This document shows, piece after piece, positions 26,066 to 34,471 of a DNA stretch of 64,000 nt. The stretch comes from Rugosimonospora acidiphila (GTDB lineage: Bacteria > Actinomycetota > Actinomycetes > Mycobacteriales > Micromonosporaceae). Both the position numbers and the translations under genes were made by a program. How positions within the stretch are numbered: position 1 is the stretch's first letter; each line of letters opens with the position of its first letter. Below the pieces are notes generated by a model. That model had not been told where the DNA came from and searched no databases. It was given only the letters and a program-made list of their open reading frames with translations. Location of the stretch: contig NZ_BAABJQ010000017.1 of NCBI RefSeq assembly GCF_039543385.1, positions 1 to 64,000 of the forward strand, read 5' to 3'.

Positions 26066-26908
26066 ATGGCGCGAGCGTGGCTGATCACTGGTGGTTCCCA
26101 GGGCCTCGGCCGGGCTCTGGCGGTTGCCGCCCTGGAGGCGGGTGACCAGGTGGCGGTGACCTCTCGCCGGCCGGACGCGCTCGCCGAGCTGGCAGAGGGG
26201 CACGCCGCGCGGCTGCTGACCCTGCCGCTGGACGTCACCTCGCCCACCTCGGCCCGGGAGACGGTGGCGGCGGCGGTCGAGCGGTTCGGTCGCCTCGACG
26301 TCGTGGTCAACAACGCCGGCTACGCCACCACCAGCTCGGTGGAGGATTTCCCCGAGGACGAACTGCGGGCGCAGCTCGAGACGAACCTCTACGGGGTGAT
26401 CAACGTGACCAGGGCGGCGCTGCCCGTCATGCGCCGCCAGCGCTCCGGGCACTTCGTGCAGGTCTCGTCCATCGGTGGCCGGGTGGGCGGCACGCCCGGA
26501 CTCGGCGCCTACCAGACCGCGAAGTTCGGGGTCGAGGGTTTCTCCATGGTCCTGGCCAGCGAGGTGGCCCCGCTGGGCATCACGGTGATGATCGTCGAGC
26601 CGGGTGGTATCCGCACCGGCTGGGCCGCCGGCGCCGCGGTCGCGTCCGGTCCGATCGGCGACGACTACCAGCAGACCGTCGGGCAGTGGCGGGACAGGTT
26701 CGCGGCGTACAGCGGGAACGAGCCCGGCGACCCGACACGGATGGCCAGGGCGATCATCGATGCGGTCGGCGCGCCGCAGCCCCCGAGCCGGTTGCTGCTG
26801 GGCGCCGACGCGCTGGAGATCGCCCTGGAAGCGGAGCAGGCGCGACTCGCGGAGGCCAGGCAGTGGGCCGGGGTCAGCCGATCCACGGACTTCCCGGCGG
26901 CGTCGTGA
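26066..26908 (+). CDS. Short-chain dehydrogenase/reductase
   Basis: A 280-aa classical SDR. ITGGSQGLGRALAVAAL is the TGxxxGxG cofactor loop, NNAGYATTSS is the NNAG motif, VSSIGGRVGG carries the Ser and YQTAKFG the Tyr and Lys of the catalytic triad. The substrate is unknown. GGAGGGATG precedes the ATG. The gene is 45 nt upstream of a carboxymuconolactone decarboxylase-like gene, and the two are probably one operon under the divergent TetR regulator. Confidence 0.9.
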   Translation: MARAWLITGGSQGLGRALAVAALEAGDQVAVTSRRPDALAELAEGHAARLLTLPLDVTSPTSARETVAAAVERFGRLDVVVNNAGYATTSSVEDFPEDELRAQLETNLYGVINVTRAALPVMRRQRSGHFVQVSSIGGRVGGTPGLGAYQTAKFGVEGFSMVLASEVAPLGITVMIVEPGGIRTGWAAGAAVASGPIGDDYQQTVGQWRDRFAAYSGNEPGDPTRMARAIIDAVGAPQPPSRLLLGADALEIALEAEQARLAEARQWAGVSRSTDFPAAS

Positions 26909-26952
26909 CCGCCCACGCGCCGGGTGAGTTCTCATCACGAAGGAGGACCTCA

Positions 26953-27336
26953 ATGAACGGCAGTAATGACCATCAGCACGCACTCGACACCGCCGCGCGA
27001 CTGCTCGGCCAGCCCCTGACCCTTCCGCTCGGGCCCGGTGAACCGGCCTCGGGCGCCGACTTCCGGCGCCTGGCCACCGAACACACCTTCGGCGACTCCT
27101 GGAGTCGCGGCGGCCTCGACGATCGCAGCCGGGCACTGGTCTCGGTGACCATCGCCGCCGCCCTGGGCACTCACGAACCGCTGCGCGGCCAGCTCCGGAT
27201 CGCGCTGAACAGCGGCGTCACCAAGGACGAGATCGTCGAGCTGTTCATCCACCTCGAGGCCTACGCCGGCGCCGCCCGCGCGTTCGACTCCTACCAGGTC
27301 GCGCTCGCGGTCTTCGCCGAGCGCGGGTCGGAGTGA
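26953..27336 (+). CDS. Carboxymuconolactone decarboxylase family protein
   Basis: A 127-aa all-helical protein. The block RSRALVSVTIAAALG plus LRIALNSGVTKDEIVELFIH is the CMD signature; no CxxC of the AhpD type is present, so a peroxidase role is unlikely. AGGAGG sits 7 nt before ATG 26953; the frame runs further upstream but that part overlaps the SDR gene. Confidence 0.88.
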   Translation: MNGSNDHQHALDTAARLLGQPLTLPLGPGEPASGADFRRLATEHTFGDSWSRGGLDDRSRALVSVTIAAALGTHEPLRGQLRIALNSGVTKDEIVELFIHLEAYAGAARAFDSYQVALAVFAERGSE

Positions 27337-27358
27337 CCGCCGCGCAGCGGGTACTGGG

Positions 27359-27387
27359 CGTCGCGCTACCGGCCGGGTAGCGCGACG
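27359..27387. terminator. Convergent terminator hairpin
   Basis: CGTCGCGCTACC and GGTAGCGCGACG form a perfect 12-bp stem with a 5-nt loop. It follows the CMD stop by 22 nt and contains the stop codon of LtrA on the other strand, so it can end transcription from both sides. No T tract. Confidence 0.6.
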
Positions 27388-28592
27388 TTCGAGCCCGCCG
27401 ACGTGGCGGGTACCGGCTGGCCGGGGCCCACCCACTCGAAGAGGCACAGGGCGACCAGGAACCCGGTGAGCAGACCCAGCGCGGCCAGTGGTGGCAGCGC
27501 CTGGGCGGCGGGGACCAGCGCCGCCGCCACGGCGATGGCGACCAGCTGCGCCGGCGGGAGCGAGCGCAGGGTCAGCCGCAGCAGCGTGGCCCGGCCGGCC
27601 AGGTACAGGGCTGCGCCGCCGAACAGGGCCAGCGTCGAGGGCCAGCTCAGCGGCGCCCCGGCCGGGTGCCCGCGCCGGGCGACGTGTTCCAGCGCCTGTT
27701 CGATGCCCAGCGCGATGAAGATGACGCCGCTGACCGCGCCGAAGTGCGACAGGGTGTAGGCGTCGGCGGCGAGCTGGCCTCGGCGCAGGCCGGCCGCCCG
27801 GCCCAGGGCCTGCCCGGCGGCCGGCGCGACCCGCTCGAAGTACAGCCACCACAGGCAGAAGGCGATGCTCAGGCCGAGCAGCGCCGCGACCAGCACCGAC
27901 CCTCGGGTGGCGGCCGTGCCGGCGCCGGCCCCGACCGAGATCAGCGACTCGCCGAGCGCGATGATCAGCACCAGGCCGTGCCGCTCGGCGAAGTGGCTCG
28001 GGCTGCGCAGCAGCCAGCCGGTGGCGTTGGTCGCGATCCGCCCACCGACGGCGTCGATCAGGAAGGCCGCCCCCCACAGCACGGTCTGCAGGATCGGTCC
28101 GGGTAGCGCGCCCAGCACGAGTACCGCGTCGGTCATGGCCGTGGGAACACAGAAGCGCAGCAGGGTCGTGCGCTGGCGCCGGTCGTCGGCGGTGACCAGG
28201 TAGTAGAGCCCCAGCTGCAGCGCCCGCACCACGAGGTAGGAGATCGCCAGCGCCAGCGGCGCGTCCACGACCCCACCGCCGCGGCGAAACGCGTGCGGGA
28301 TCACCAACGCGGTCACGAAGATGGCGGCCATGGCCACGGCGGTACCGGCGCGGACCACGCCCCGGTCGGCGCGGGCCTGGTTGCCCAGCCACACGTACGG
28401 CGACCACGAATACCACAGCAGGAACAGCAGCAGCAGCCCCTGGGCCAGGGCCAGGAACGTGAGCGGGCTCGACATGAACGCGATGATCCGGGTCAGCGCG
28501 AAGACGAACACGAGATCGAAGAAGATCTCGAAGTCGGTGGCCCGGTGGCGCTCCTGGGTCAACGTCGGTCGGGACCGCAGCAGGCGCCTCAT
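27366..28592 (-). CDS. Low temperature requirement A (LtrA) family membrane protein
   Basis: A 408-aa integral membrane protein. FEIFFDLVFVFALTRIIAFM near the N-terminus is the LtrA signature, and about ten hydrophobic segments follow (TAVAMAAIFVTALVIPHAF, LFGGAALYLAGRATLL). LtrA was named for a Listeria cold-growth mutant; function elsewhere is unknown. ATG 28592 is used; the frame extends to 28718 with an unlikely Pro/Gly-rich leader. It is divergent from a GNAT gene. Confidence 0.85.
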   Translation of the reverse strand: MRRLLRSRPTLTQERHRATDFEIFFDLVFVFALTRIIAFMSSPLTFLALAQGLLLLFLLWYSWSPYVWLGNQARADRGVVRAGTAVAMAAIFVTALVIPHAFRRGGGVVDAPLALAISYLVVRALQLGLYYLVTADDRRQRTTLLRFCVPTAMTDAVLVLGALPGPILQTVLWGAAFLIDAVGGRIATNATGWLLRSPSHFAERHGLVLIIALGESLISVGAGAGTAATRGSVLVAALLGLSIAFCLWWLYFERVAPAAGQALGRAAGLRRGQLAADAYTLSHFGAVSGVIFIALGIEQALEHVARRGHPAGAPLSWPSTLALFGGAALYLAGRATLLRLTLRSLPPAQLVAIAVAAALVPAAQALPPLAALGLLTGFLVALCLFEWVGPGQPVPATSAGSNVALPGR

Positions 28593-28735
28593 CGCCCCAT
28601 TTTTCTTGCCCGGCCCGGCGGTGGGTGCGGGTTCGCCGATCCCGCCCGGGGGTCCGCCCAACGGGAGGGGCTCGTTAGGCGTGTCGGCAAGCAACCCGAT
28701 AGCGGGATGGCCGGGCACCGGGCATGATCCTTGCC

Positions 28736-29311
28736 ATGCCGACCAGGATCTCCCTAGCCGACAAGCCGACTCTGATCGGTAAACGGGTGCGGCTGCGGCC
28801 GGTACGCGCCGACGACGCGCCCCAGGTGGCCGCGCTGCACCCGGAGACGCTGCGCCTGACCGGTACCCGCCGGGTGCCCGAGGTGGAGGAGTTGCGGCGC
28901 TGGTACGGCGGCCTGGCCGAGCACGACGACCGGTTGGACCTGGCGATCGTGGAGCCGGGCGACGACCGGTACGCCGGTGAGGCCGTGCTCAACGAACTGG
29001 ACCCGGACAGCGGTTCCTGCGGGTTCCGGATTCTGCTGATCGGCCCGCAGTATTTCGGTCGGGGGCTGGGCACCGAGGCGGCCCGACTGATGCTGGCACA
29101 CGCGTTCGACACGGTCGGCCTGCACCGCGTCGAGCTGGAGGTCTACGCGTTCAATCCCCGGGCCCGGCACGTGTACGAGAAGGTGGGCTTCGTCCACGAG
29201 GGCGTCAAGCGCCACGCGCTGCGGTGGGACGGCGCCTGGGTCGACGCGCACGTGATGGCGATCCTGTCCGACGAGTGGGCGACCCACCGCGGGTACCCGG
29301 ACTTGACCTGA
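28736..29311 (+). CDS. GNAT family N-acetyltransferase (RimJ/RimL type)
   Basis: A 191-aa GNAT. KRVRLRPVRADDAPQVAALH begins the fold, LIGPQYFGRGLGTEAARLML is motif A with the acetyl-CoA pyrophosphate loop, and LEVYAFNPRARHVYEKVGF is motif B. ATG 28736 lies 7 nt after CATGAT and may be leaderless; ATG 28724 is in frame. A TnpB gene ends 8 nt after its stop, convergent. Confidence 0.85.
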   Translation: MPTRISLADKPTLIGKRVRLRPVRADDAPQVAALHPETLRLTGTRRVPEVEELRRWYGGLAEHDDRLDLAIVEPGDDRYAGEAVLNELDPDSGSCGFRILLIGPQYFGRGLGTEAARLMLAHAFDTVGLHRVELEVYAFNPRARHVYEKVGFVHEGVKRHALRWDGAWVDAHVMAILSDEWATHRGYPDLT

Positions 29312-29318
29312 ACCGTTC

Positions 29319-30968
29319 CTAAAGACTGAGCATGGGTTGTGCAGGCTCAGCCGCGTGCCCCGAACGGTGTTGGGCACACTGGTTCCCCGCGTTCTCTCCG
29401 CGTCCAGCTCCATCGGATCGTGTCCGTGGTCCGGGAATGCGGGGGCGGGTTCCCTCACGCCTCCGGGCACCGGGTTCGGCCTGGGCGATCCGATGCCCAC
29501 GACGATCACTCTGGTCGTCGGGGGGCGGTGTCGTCCGTCGCCGGATCCGGTGTCCGAGGGCGCGTCTGCCAATCGCGACGCTGGCCGCGTCGTGACGGGT
29601 GATCTTGCGGTTGGTGCTGGTCAGTGGGCGCTGCCAATGCTGAACACCCCACTTCGAGGTGTAGGCGGGATCCACGCCCACGACGGTGATCCCCAACTCG
29701 GCTGCCATGCCCACCAGCCGGGACCGCAGCTTGGCCACCGGCATGCCGCAGATGAGCTTGCGGAACCGTTTGCGGCGGCCGTGTTTCTCCCGGGTCTTGT
29801 CCGCCTCGAAGTTGAGGTTTTCGATTGCGAGGTTGCGCTCGTGCCGCTTGGCCCAGTGCAGCAGCCGGATCAGGGCGTGGCGCACCTGTGCGTCACGGTG
29901 CTCGGCGTTGCCCGACAGGTCGTAGAAGAAACGGCGCGGCCCACCCATCGGATTGCCGTGCTCGTCCAGGCGCCACGCGGCGAAATGATCAGCGTTGGTA
30001 TCCACACCGATGATCCCGTTCACCCTCGCGGCGCGAAGCGGCACAGTTTGGGCGGCAGGAATCGTCCACGAGGCGGTCAGGTACCAGCGGCACCGGTCCA
30101 CGTCCTCGTGGATGCGGTACGCCACCGCCCGGTTCGCCGTGATGCGCTGCCGCCAGGCGTCGCGACGGTGGGGGAACGATACCTTCGCGGCGAGTACGTA
30201 CCGGCCGTGCTGGGCGTTGGCCAGGTGTGCCAGCGGGGCCGGGAGTTTCACGGACACCTCACCGTCGGGGGTGACCCGGATCGTCTCGTTGCCGTACCGC
30301 TTACCCGACTCCCCGTCGGCCTGCAGGAACCGCCGCTGCGCCTCCCACCGCCGCCGCCACTCCGCCTCGGTCAGCCCGGCGACCTCGAGGTGGTGACGGT
30401 GGCGCAGCAGCCGCTTCCCGCCCCGCACAACCCGGACCCGACCCACCTGCCAGTCGCTGCGCTCACGCTCAAGCCGATCCCGCAGCACCTGCAAGCGCCG
30501 GGACTTCGCGAACCACTCCTGGACGGTGCGGTAACCGCCCGGCGCCCGCTTGCTGCCCTTCTCGCCCAGCGGCAGCGACAGTCGATACGCGATCGTCCTG
30601 ATACCGGCTTCCAGGCCCTGGATGTGAGCAAGCTGAGCGCGGCGCGACAACGCCCACTGGTCGTGCATAGCCCTCGTGATCGACCCCGCCCACCGCGACG
30701 ACGACTCCCCCGTCAGGACACGTTTCCGATCGGCCCAGGCGTCCGTGTCATGGTCCAGGCCGGCCGCGCAACGGTCCTTGAGATCCCTGGCGGCAAGCTG
30801 GCCGAGATGCTCACCGACCAGCCGCAGAACCTCCTCATCCGCACCAATCAATCCTTTAAGCCGGTCGCGGATGGAAACACCAGACGGGCCGAGCGCCACG
30901 AACGGCGCATCGATCGGCCGCAAGTCAGCCATACTCGGCGGCCACCAACGCCTTGCGCGGCCGGTCAC
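29319..30968 (-). CDS. tnpB: TnpB-like RuvC nuclease lacking the zinc ribbon
   Basis: A 549-aa IS200/IS605-type accessory nuclease. The RuvC acidic triad can be placed at D323 (GVDTNADHFA), E383 (LAIENLNFE) and D460 (RHDAASVAIGRR). The ribbon region between VDPAYTSKWG and ITRHDA contains no Cys, whereas TnpB normally has CxxC...CxxC there. An N-terminal helical domain (WAGSITRAMHDQ, VLRDRLERER) is intact. The last 75 or so residues are low-complexity and probably read through the element's right end and an overlapping guide RNA. No TnpA is present. The first ATG (30968) or ATG 30932 could be the start. TnpB proteins act as RNA-guided nucleases; activity of this form is inference. Confidence 0.8.
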   Translation of the reverse strand: MTGRARRWWPPSMADLRPIDAPFVALGPSGVSIRDRLKGLIGADEEVLRLVGEHLGQLAARDLKDRCAAGLDHDTDAWADRKRVLTGESSSRWAGSITRAMHDQWALSRRAQLAHIQGLEAGIRTIAYRLSLPLGEKGSKRAPGGYRTVQEWFAKSRRLQVLRDRLERERSDWQVGRVRVVRGGKRLLRHRHHLEVAGLTEAEWRRRWEAQRRFLQADGESGKRYGNETIRVTPDGEVSVKLPAPLAHLANAQHGRYVLAAKVSFPHRRDAWRQRITANRAVAYRIHEDVDRCRWYLTASWTIPAAQTVPLRAARVNGIIGVDTNADHFAAWRLDEHGNPMGGPRRFFYDLSGNAEHRDAQVRHALIRLLHWAKRHERNLAIENLNFEADKTREKHGRRKRFRKLICGMPVAKLRSRLVGMAAELGITVVGVDPAYTSKWGVQHWQRPLTSTNRKITRHDAASVAIGRRALGHRIRRRTTPPPDDQSDRRGHRIAQAEPGARRREGTRPRIPGPRTRSDGAGRGENAGNQCAQHRSGHAAEPAQPMLSL

Positions 30969-31621
30969 GAGCCGAGCCGCAGCCGTACCCGCCAGCGCAG
31001 GACCAGATCAGCACCTCCACGATGTCCCGCACCACCTCTCCACGTTCATCCACCGACGGTGATCATTTGTGCTCCACCACTGCAGCATTCCCGAGCCGGC
31101 TTGGCGTCGTGGCTGCTGACGGCCGGCATCCTCGCTCCACACCGGCTACCGGCAGTGACCATCGTCCCGCACTCACACCGGGCCGGGAACTGCGTCGTGT
31201 TCCGGTCTTGCCCTGGTTATGTACACGCAACCGTCCCGCTACACATCTCGATGTCATGCCGCCGCGACCGGGGGGGCAAGCGCCACGGGCAGGGCAGACG
31301 CATTCATCCGCAACACGGCGTAGCTATCATCGGCAACGCCGCCTCTGGTCGGACTGACAGGCGACCCCACATCATCGGCACCCGCCGGCTACCACCCCAG
31401 AGCCGACGGGCACGGGAAGCGTCCCGCACGAAACCAGCGACACCTCGTGAGGATCGGCCCCCCACGCTCGCGCCCACTCGGCCAAACTCACGCGAAGACC
31501 ATGACACCACTAACATAACCTTGAATACGCAGTACACACTCATTCGAGAACAGTTCCGACCCTCTTCAACGACCAAACTCGTGGGGTAAGGAGCCGGAAC
31601 CGGAAAGAGGAGGCCTGCCCC
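30969..31621. other. 653-nt non-coding region flanking tnpB
   Basis: No convincing ORF on either strand: codon bias differs from neighbours and frames are shadows. It is less GC-rich at its right end (31500-31560) with A/T-rich patches. It probably holds the left end of the TnpB-bearing element and, at the right, the promoter of the MBL gene (SD AAAGAGGAGG at 31604-31613). GAACAGTTCC at 31548-31557 resembles GAACCGTTCC at 29310-29319 across the element. Confidence 0.6.
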
Positions 31622-32440
31622 ATGCCCGCCTGGGTCTGCGTCACGTGTGGTGTGCAACAGCCCGATTCCGCCGAGCCGCCGGCCGGCTGCCCGATCTGCC
31701 TCGACGAGCGGCAGTACGTCGGCTGGGAGGGGCAGCGCTGGACCACCATGGCCGACATCGCCCGCGAGCACAGCAACGAGCTGCGCGAGGAGGAGCCGGA
31801 CCTGGTCGGCATCGGCATGACGCCCGCGTACGCGATCGGGCAGCGGGCCCTGCTGGTGCGCACTCCGGGCGGCAACGTGCTGTGGGACTGCACGTCGCTG
31901 ATTGACGACGCGGCCCGGGAAGAGGTGAACCGGCTCGGCGGCGTCGACGCCATCTGCATGTCCCATCCGCACTTCTACGGCGTGTGCGTGGAGTGGGCCG
32001 ACGCGTTTGACGCCCGGATCCTCATCCCGGCCGCGGACCGCCAGTGGGTCCAGCGCCCCTCGCCGCGGGTGGAGCTGTGGGACGACGAGGTGTCCCCGGT
32101 GCCGGGGGTCACGGTCGCCCGCATCGGCGGGCACTTCGACGGGGCCGCCGTGCTGCACTGGCCGGCCGGCGCGCAGGGTCGGGGCGCGCTGCTGACCGGC
32201 GACACCATCACCGTGGTGGCCGACCGCGACTGGGTCAGCTTCATGTGGTCGTACCCGAACCTGATCCCGCTGGACGAGGCGACCGTGGAGGGTATCGCGA
32301 GTCGAATCGAGCGGTTCGCCTTCGACCGCGTGTATGGCGGCTGGTGGGGGAGGGTGGTCGTGGCGGACGGGCCGGCCGCCATTCGCCGCTCGGCCGACCG
32401 GTACATCGCCCGGCTGCGCGGTGCGCGCCCGGCGCTGTGA
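31622..32440 (+). CDS. MBL-fold metallo-hydrolase with N-terminal zinc ribbon
   Basis: A 272-aa protein. C6, C9, C23 and C26 (VCVTCG ... GCPIC) form a zinc ribbon. The MBL-fold body has ICMSHPHFYGVC in place of HxHxDH, then GGHFDGAAVLHWP and LLTGDTI, so the standard ligand set is incomplete. Redox or binding roles are possible. A strong SD GAGGAGG lies before ATG 31622. The gene is followed by a long palindrome. Confidence 0.8.
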   Translation: MPAWVCVTCGVQQPDSAEPPAGCPICLDERQYVGWEGQRWTTMADIAREHSNELREEEPDLVGIGMTPAYAIGQRALLVRTPGGNVLWDCTSLIDDAAREEVNRLGGVDAICMSHPHFYGVCVEWADAFDARILIPAADRQWVQRPSPRVELWDDEVSPVPGVTVARIGGHFDGAAVLHWPAGAQGRGALLTGDTITVVADRDWVSFMWSYPNLIPLDEATVEGIASRIERFAFDRVYGGWWGRVVVADGPAAIRRSADRYIARLRGARPAL

Positions 32441-32444
32441 ACTG

Positions 32445-32497
32445 AATCATTGGTGTGACTAACGTTATTGAGACTAACGTTAGTCGTACCAATGATT
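32445..32497. promoter_or_regulatory. 53-bp nested palindrome upstream of the epoxide hydrolase
   Basis: AATCATTGGT (32445-32454) pairs with ACCAATGATT (32488-32497), and GACTAACGTTA (32457-32467) pairs with TAACGTTAGTC (32475-32485); only GT/GT at the join fails. The centre is 7 nt. ACTAACGTTAGT inside is itself a perfect 12-bp palindrome and GACTAACGTTA occurs twice directly. It ends at the SD of the epoxide hydrolase. It may be a tandem operator for a TetR/MarR-type repressor, or an RNA hairpin at the MBL gene's end. No divergent regulator is adjacent. Confidence 0.65.
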
Positions 32498-32507
32498 GGA
32501 GAAGGCC

Positions 32508-33584
32508 GTGATCGAGCCGTTCCGCATCGAGATCCCCCAGGAAGACCTCGACGAGCTGAACCGCAGGCTGGCGGGCATCCGCTGGCCCGACGAACTGCCC
32601 GGCTCGGGCTGGGACTACGGGGTACCGCTGTCCCGGGTCCGCCAGCTGGCCGACTACTGGCGCGACGGGTACGACTGGCGGCGCCAGGAGGCGGCGCTCA
32701 ACGAGATCCCGCAGTACACCACCGACATCGACGGCCAGCGGGTGCATTTCCTGCACGTGCGCAGCGCGGACCCGCACGCCCTGCCGCTGATCCTCACCCA
32801 TGGCTGGCCCGGCGCGTTCGTCGAACTGCTCGACGTGATCGAACCGCTGTCGCGGGACTTCCACGTGGTGATCCCGTCGATCCCGGGCTTCACCCTGTCC
32901 GGCCCGACCGGCCAGCGCGGCTGGGACGTGCACCGGGTCGCCCGCGCCTGGGCCGAGCTGATGTCCCGGCTCGGCTACGACCGGTACGGCGCCCAGGGCG
33001 GCGACTGGGGTTCGCCCATCTCCCGGTCGCTGGGCAACCTCGCCCCCGACCGGGTCGTCGGCGTGCACCTCAACTATCTGCCGACGCCGCCGCCAGCGAA
33101 CGAGGAGGGGCTGTCCGACGACGACCGTGACCGGGTGGCGCAACTGCGGGCGTACCAGGGCGCCCAGCCCGCGTTCCGGGTGCTGCAATCGACCCGGCCG
33201 CAGACCCTGGCGTACGCGCTGACCGACTCACCGGTCGCGGAGCTGGCCTGGCTCACCGAGGCGTTCAACGAGTGGGCCGCCCCGGACGCCCCGATCACCG
33301 CCGACCGGCTGCTGACCACCGCGAGCCTGTACTGGCTGACCCGCACCGGCGGCTCCGCGGCCCGGCTGCACCGGGAGAGCGCGGTCGGCCCGTTGCCCTG
33401 CCCGGTACCGGTGGGCGTGGCCGTCTTCCCGCACGACATCACGTTGGCCGTGCGGAGCCTCGCCGAGCGGGCATACTCGATCGTGCATTGGTCGGAGTTC
33501 GACCGGGGCGGGCACTTCGCCGCGATGGAGGCACCCGACCTGCTCGCCTCCGACGTGCGGGCGTTCTTCGAAAAGCTGCGCTGA
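32508..33584 (+). CDS. Epoxide hydrolase (microsomal-type alpha/beta hydrolase)
   Basis: A 358-aa EHN-type hydrolase. The N-terminal EHN domain (EPFRIEIPQEDLDELNRRL) is followed by HGWPGAFVELLD, the oxyanion region; QGGDWGSPISR, with the Asp nucleophile; and a C-terminal RGGHFAAMEAP His. Converts epoxides to diols. The GTG 32508 has GGAGAAGG upstream; TTG 32496 lies within the palindrome and is less likely. The NmrA-like gene follows by 27 nt, probably in the same operon. Confidence 0.9.
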   Translation: MIEPFRIEIPQEDLDELNRRLAGIRWPDELPGSGWDYGVPLSRVRQLADYWRDGYDWRRQEAALNEIPQYTTDIDGQRVHFLHVRSADPHALPLILTHGWPGAFVELLDVIEPLSRDFHVVIPSIPGFTLSGPTGQRGWDVHRVARAWAELMSRLGYDRYGAQGGDWGSPISRSLGNLAPDRVVGVHLNYLPTPPPANEEGLSDDDRDRVAQLRAYQGAQPAFRVLQSTRPQTLAYALTDSPVAELAWLTEAFNEWAAPDAPITADRLLTTASLYWLTRTGGSAARLHRESAVGPLPCPVPVGVAVFPHDITLAVRSLAERAYSIVHWSEFDRGGHFAAMEAPDLLASDVRAFFEKLR

Positions 33585-33611
33585 CACTGCGACAGAAGGG
33601 ATGCCACAGCG

Positions 33612-34451
33612 ATGATCCTGGTAACGGGCGGCACCGGAAACGTGGGTCGGGAGGTCGTCCGGCAACTGCTGGACGCCGGTGAGCGGGTACGGGTCATCGC
33701 CCGCGACCCGAGCCGGGCCGCGCTGCCGGAGCCGGCCGAGGTCGTACCCGGCGACCTGACCCGACCCGAGACGCTGCCCGCCGCGCTGGAGGGCACCGAC
33801 CGGGCATTCCTGTTCCCCGTGTTCGCCGGGCTCGAGGGGTTCCTCGACGCGGCCCGGCGCGTCAAGCTCGCCCACGTGGTGCTGCTGTCCTCGTCGGCGG
33901 TCAGCTACCCCACCGCCAACTGGATAGGCGATCAGCACCGGGCGCTCGAGGAGGCGGTCGCCGCCTCCGGCCTGCCGTGGACGCACGTGCGCCCCGGCGG
34001 GTTCATGACCAACGACCTGGCGTGGACGCGGCAGATCATCAACGAGGGAGTGGTCCGGGGCGTGTACGGCCGGTCCGCCAGTGCCCCGGTCGATCCGCGG
34101 GACATCGCCGCCGTCGCGGTGCGGGCGCTGCTGGACGGCGGGCACGCCGGCCGGGCGTACGAGCTGACCGGTCCGCAGTCGCTGACCCAGCTCGACCGGG
34201 TACGCACCATCGGCGAGGTCATCGGCCGCCCGGTGCGCTTCGAGGAGCAGCCCCGGGAGCAGTTCGCCGCGCAGCTGCGGCAGCGGATGCCCGAGCCCGC
34301 GGCCGAGTTCATGCTCGACCTGCTGGCCTCGATGGAGGGCGCGACCGCGGAGGTCCTGCCGACCGTCGAGGAGGTGACCGGCCGGCCCGCCTACTCCTAT
34401 GCGGAGTGGATCCGCCACTGGATGACGGAGTTCACCGGGCCGGCGGCCTGA
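33612..34451 (+). CDS. NmrA-like NAD(P)-binding protein
   Basis: A 279-aa atypical SDR. ILVTGGTGNVGREVVRQLLD is the GxxGxxG motif; VVLLSSSAVSYPTANW follows. The YxxxK motif is not seen, as in NmrA/HSCARG-type sensors. It follows the epoxide hydrolase closely and shares its orientation. Confidence 0.88.
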   Translation: MILVTGGTGNVGREVVRQLLDAGERVRVIARDPSRAALPEPAEVVPGDLTRPETLPAALEGTDRAFLFPVFAGLEGFLDAARRVKLAHVVLLSSSAVSYPTANWIGDQHRALEEAVAASGLPWTHVRPGGFMTNDLAWTRQIINEGVVRGVYGRSASAPVDPRDIAAVAVRALLDGGHAGRAYELTGPQSLTQLDRVRTIGEVIGRPVRFEEQPREQFAAQLRQRMPEPAAEFMLDLLASMEGATAEVLPTVEEVTGRPAYSYAEWIRHWMTEFTGPAA

Positions 34452-34471
34452 CCTGGAGCGGGCGGGCGGGT

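Noticed and set aside
29337..31589. A 750-aa plus-strand ORF
   Set aside because: It is antisense to tnpB and to non-coding DNA, and its composition is not protein-like.
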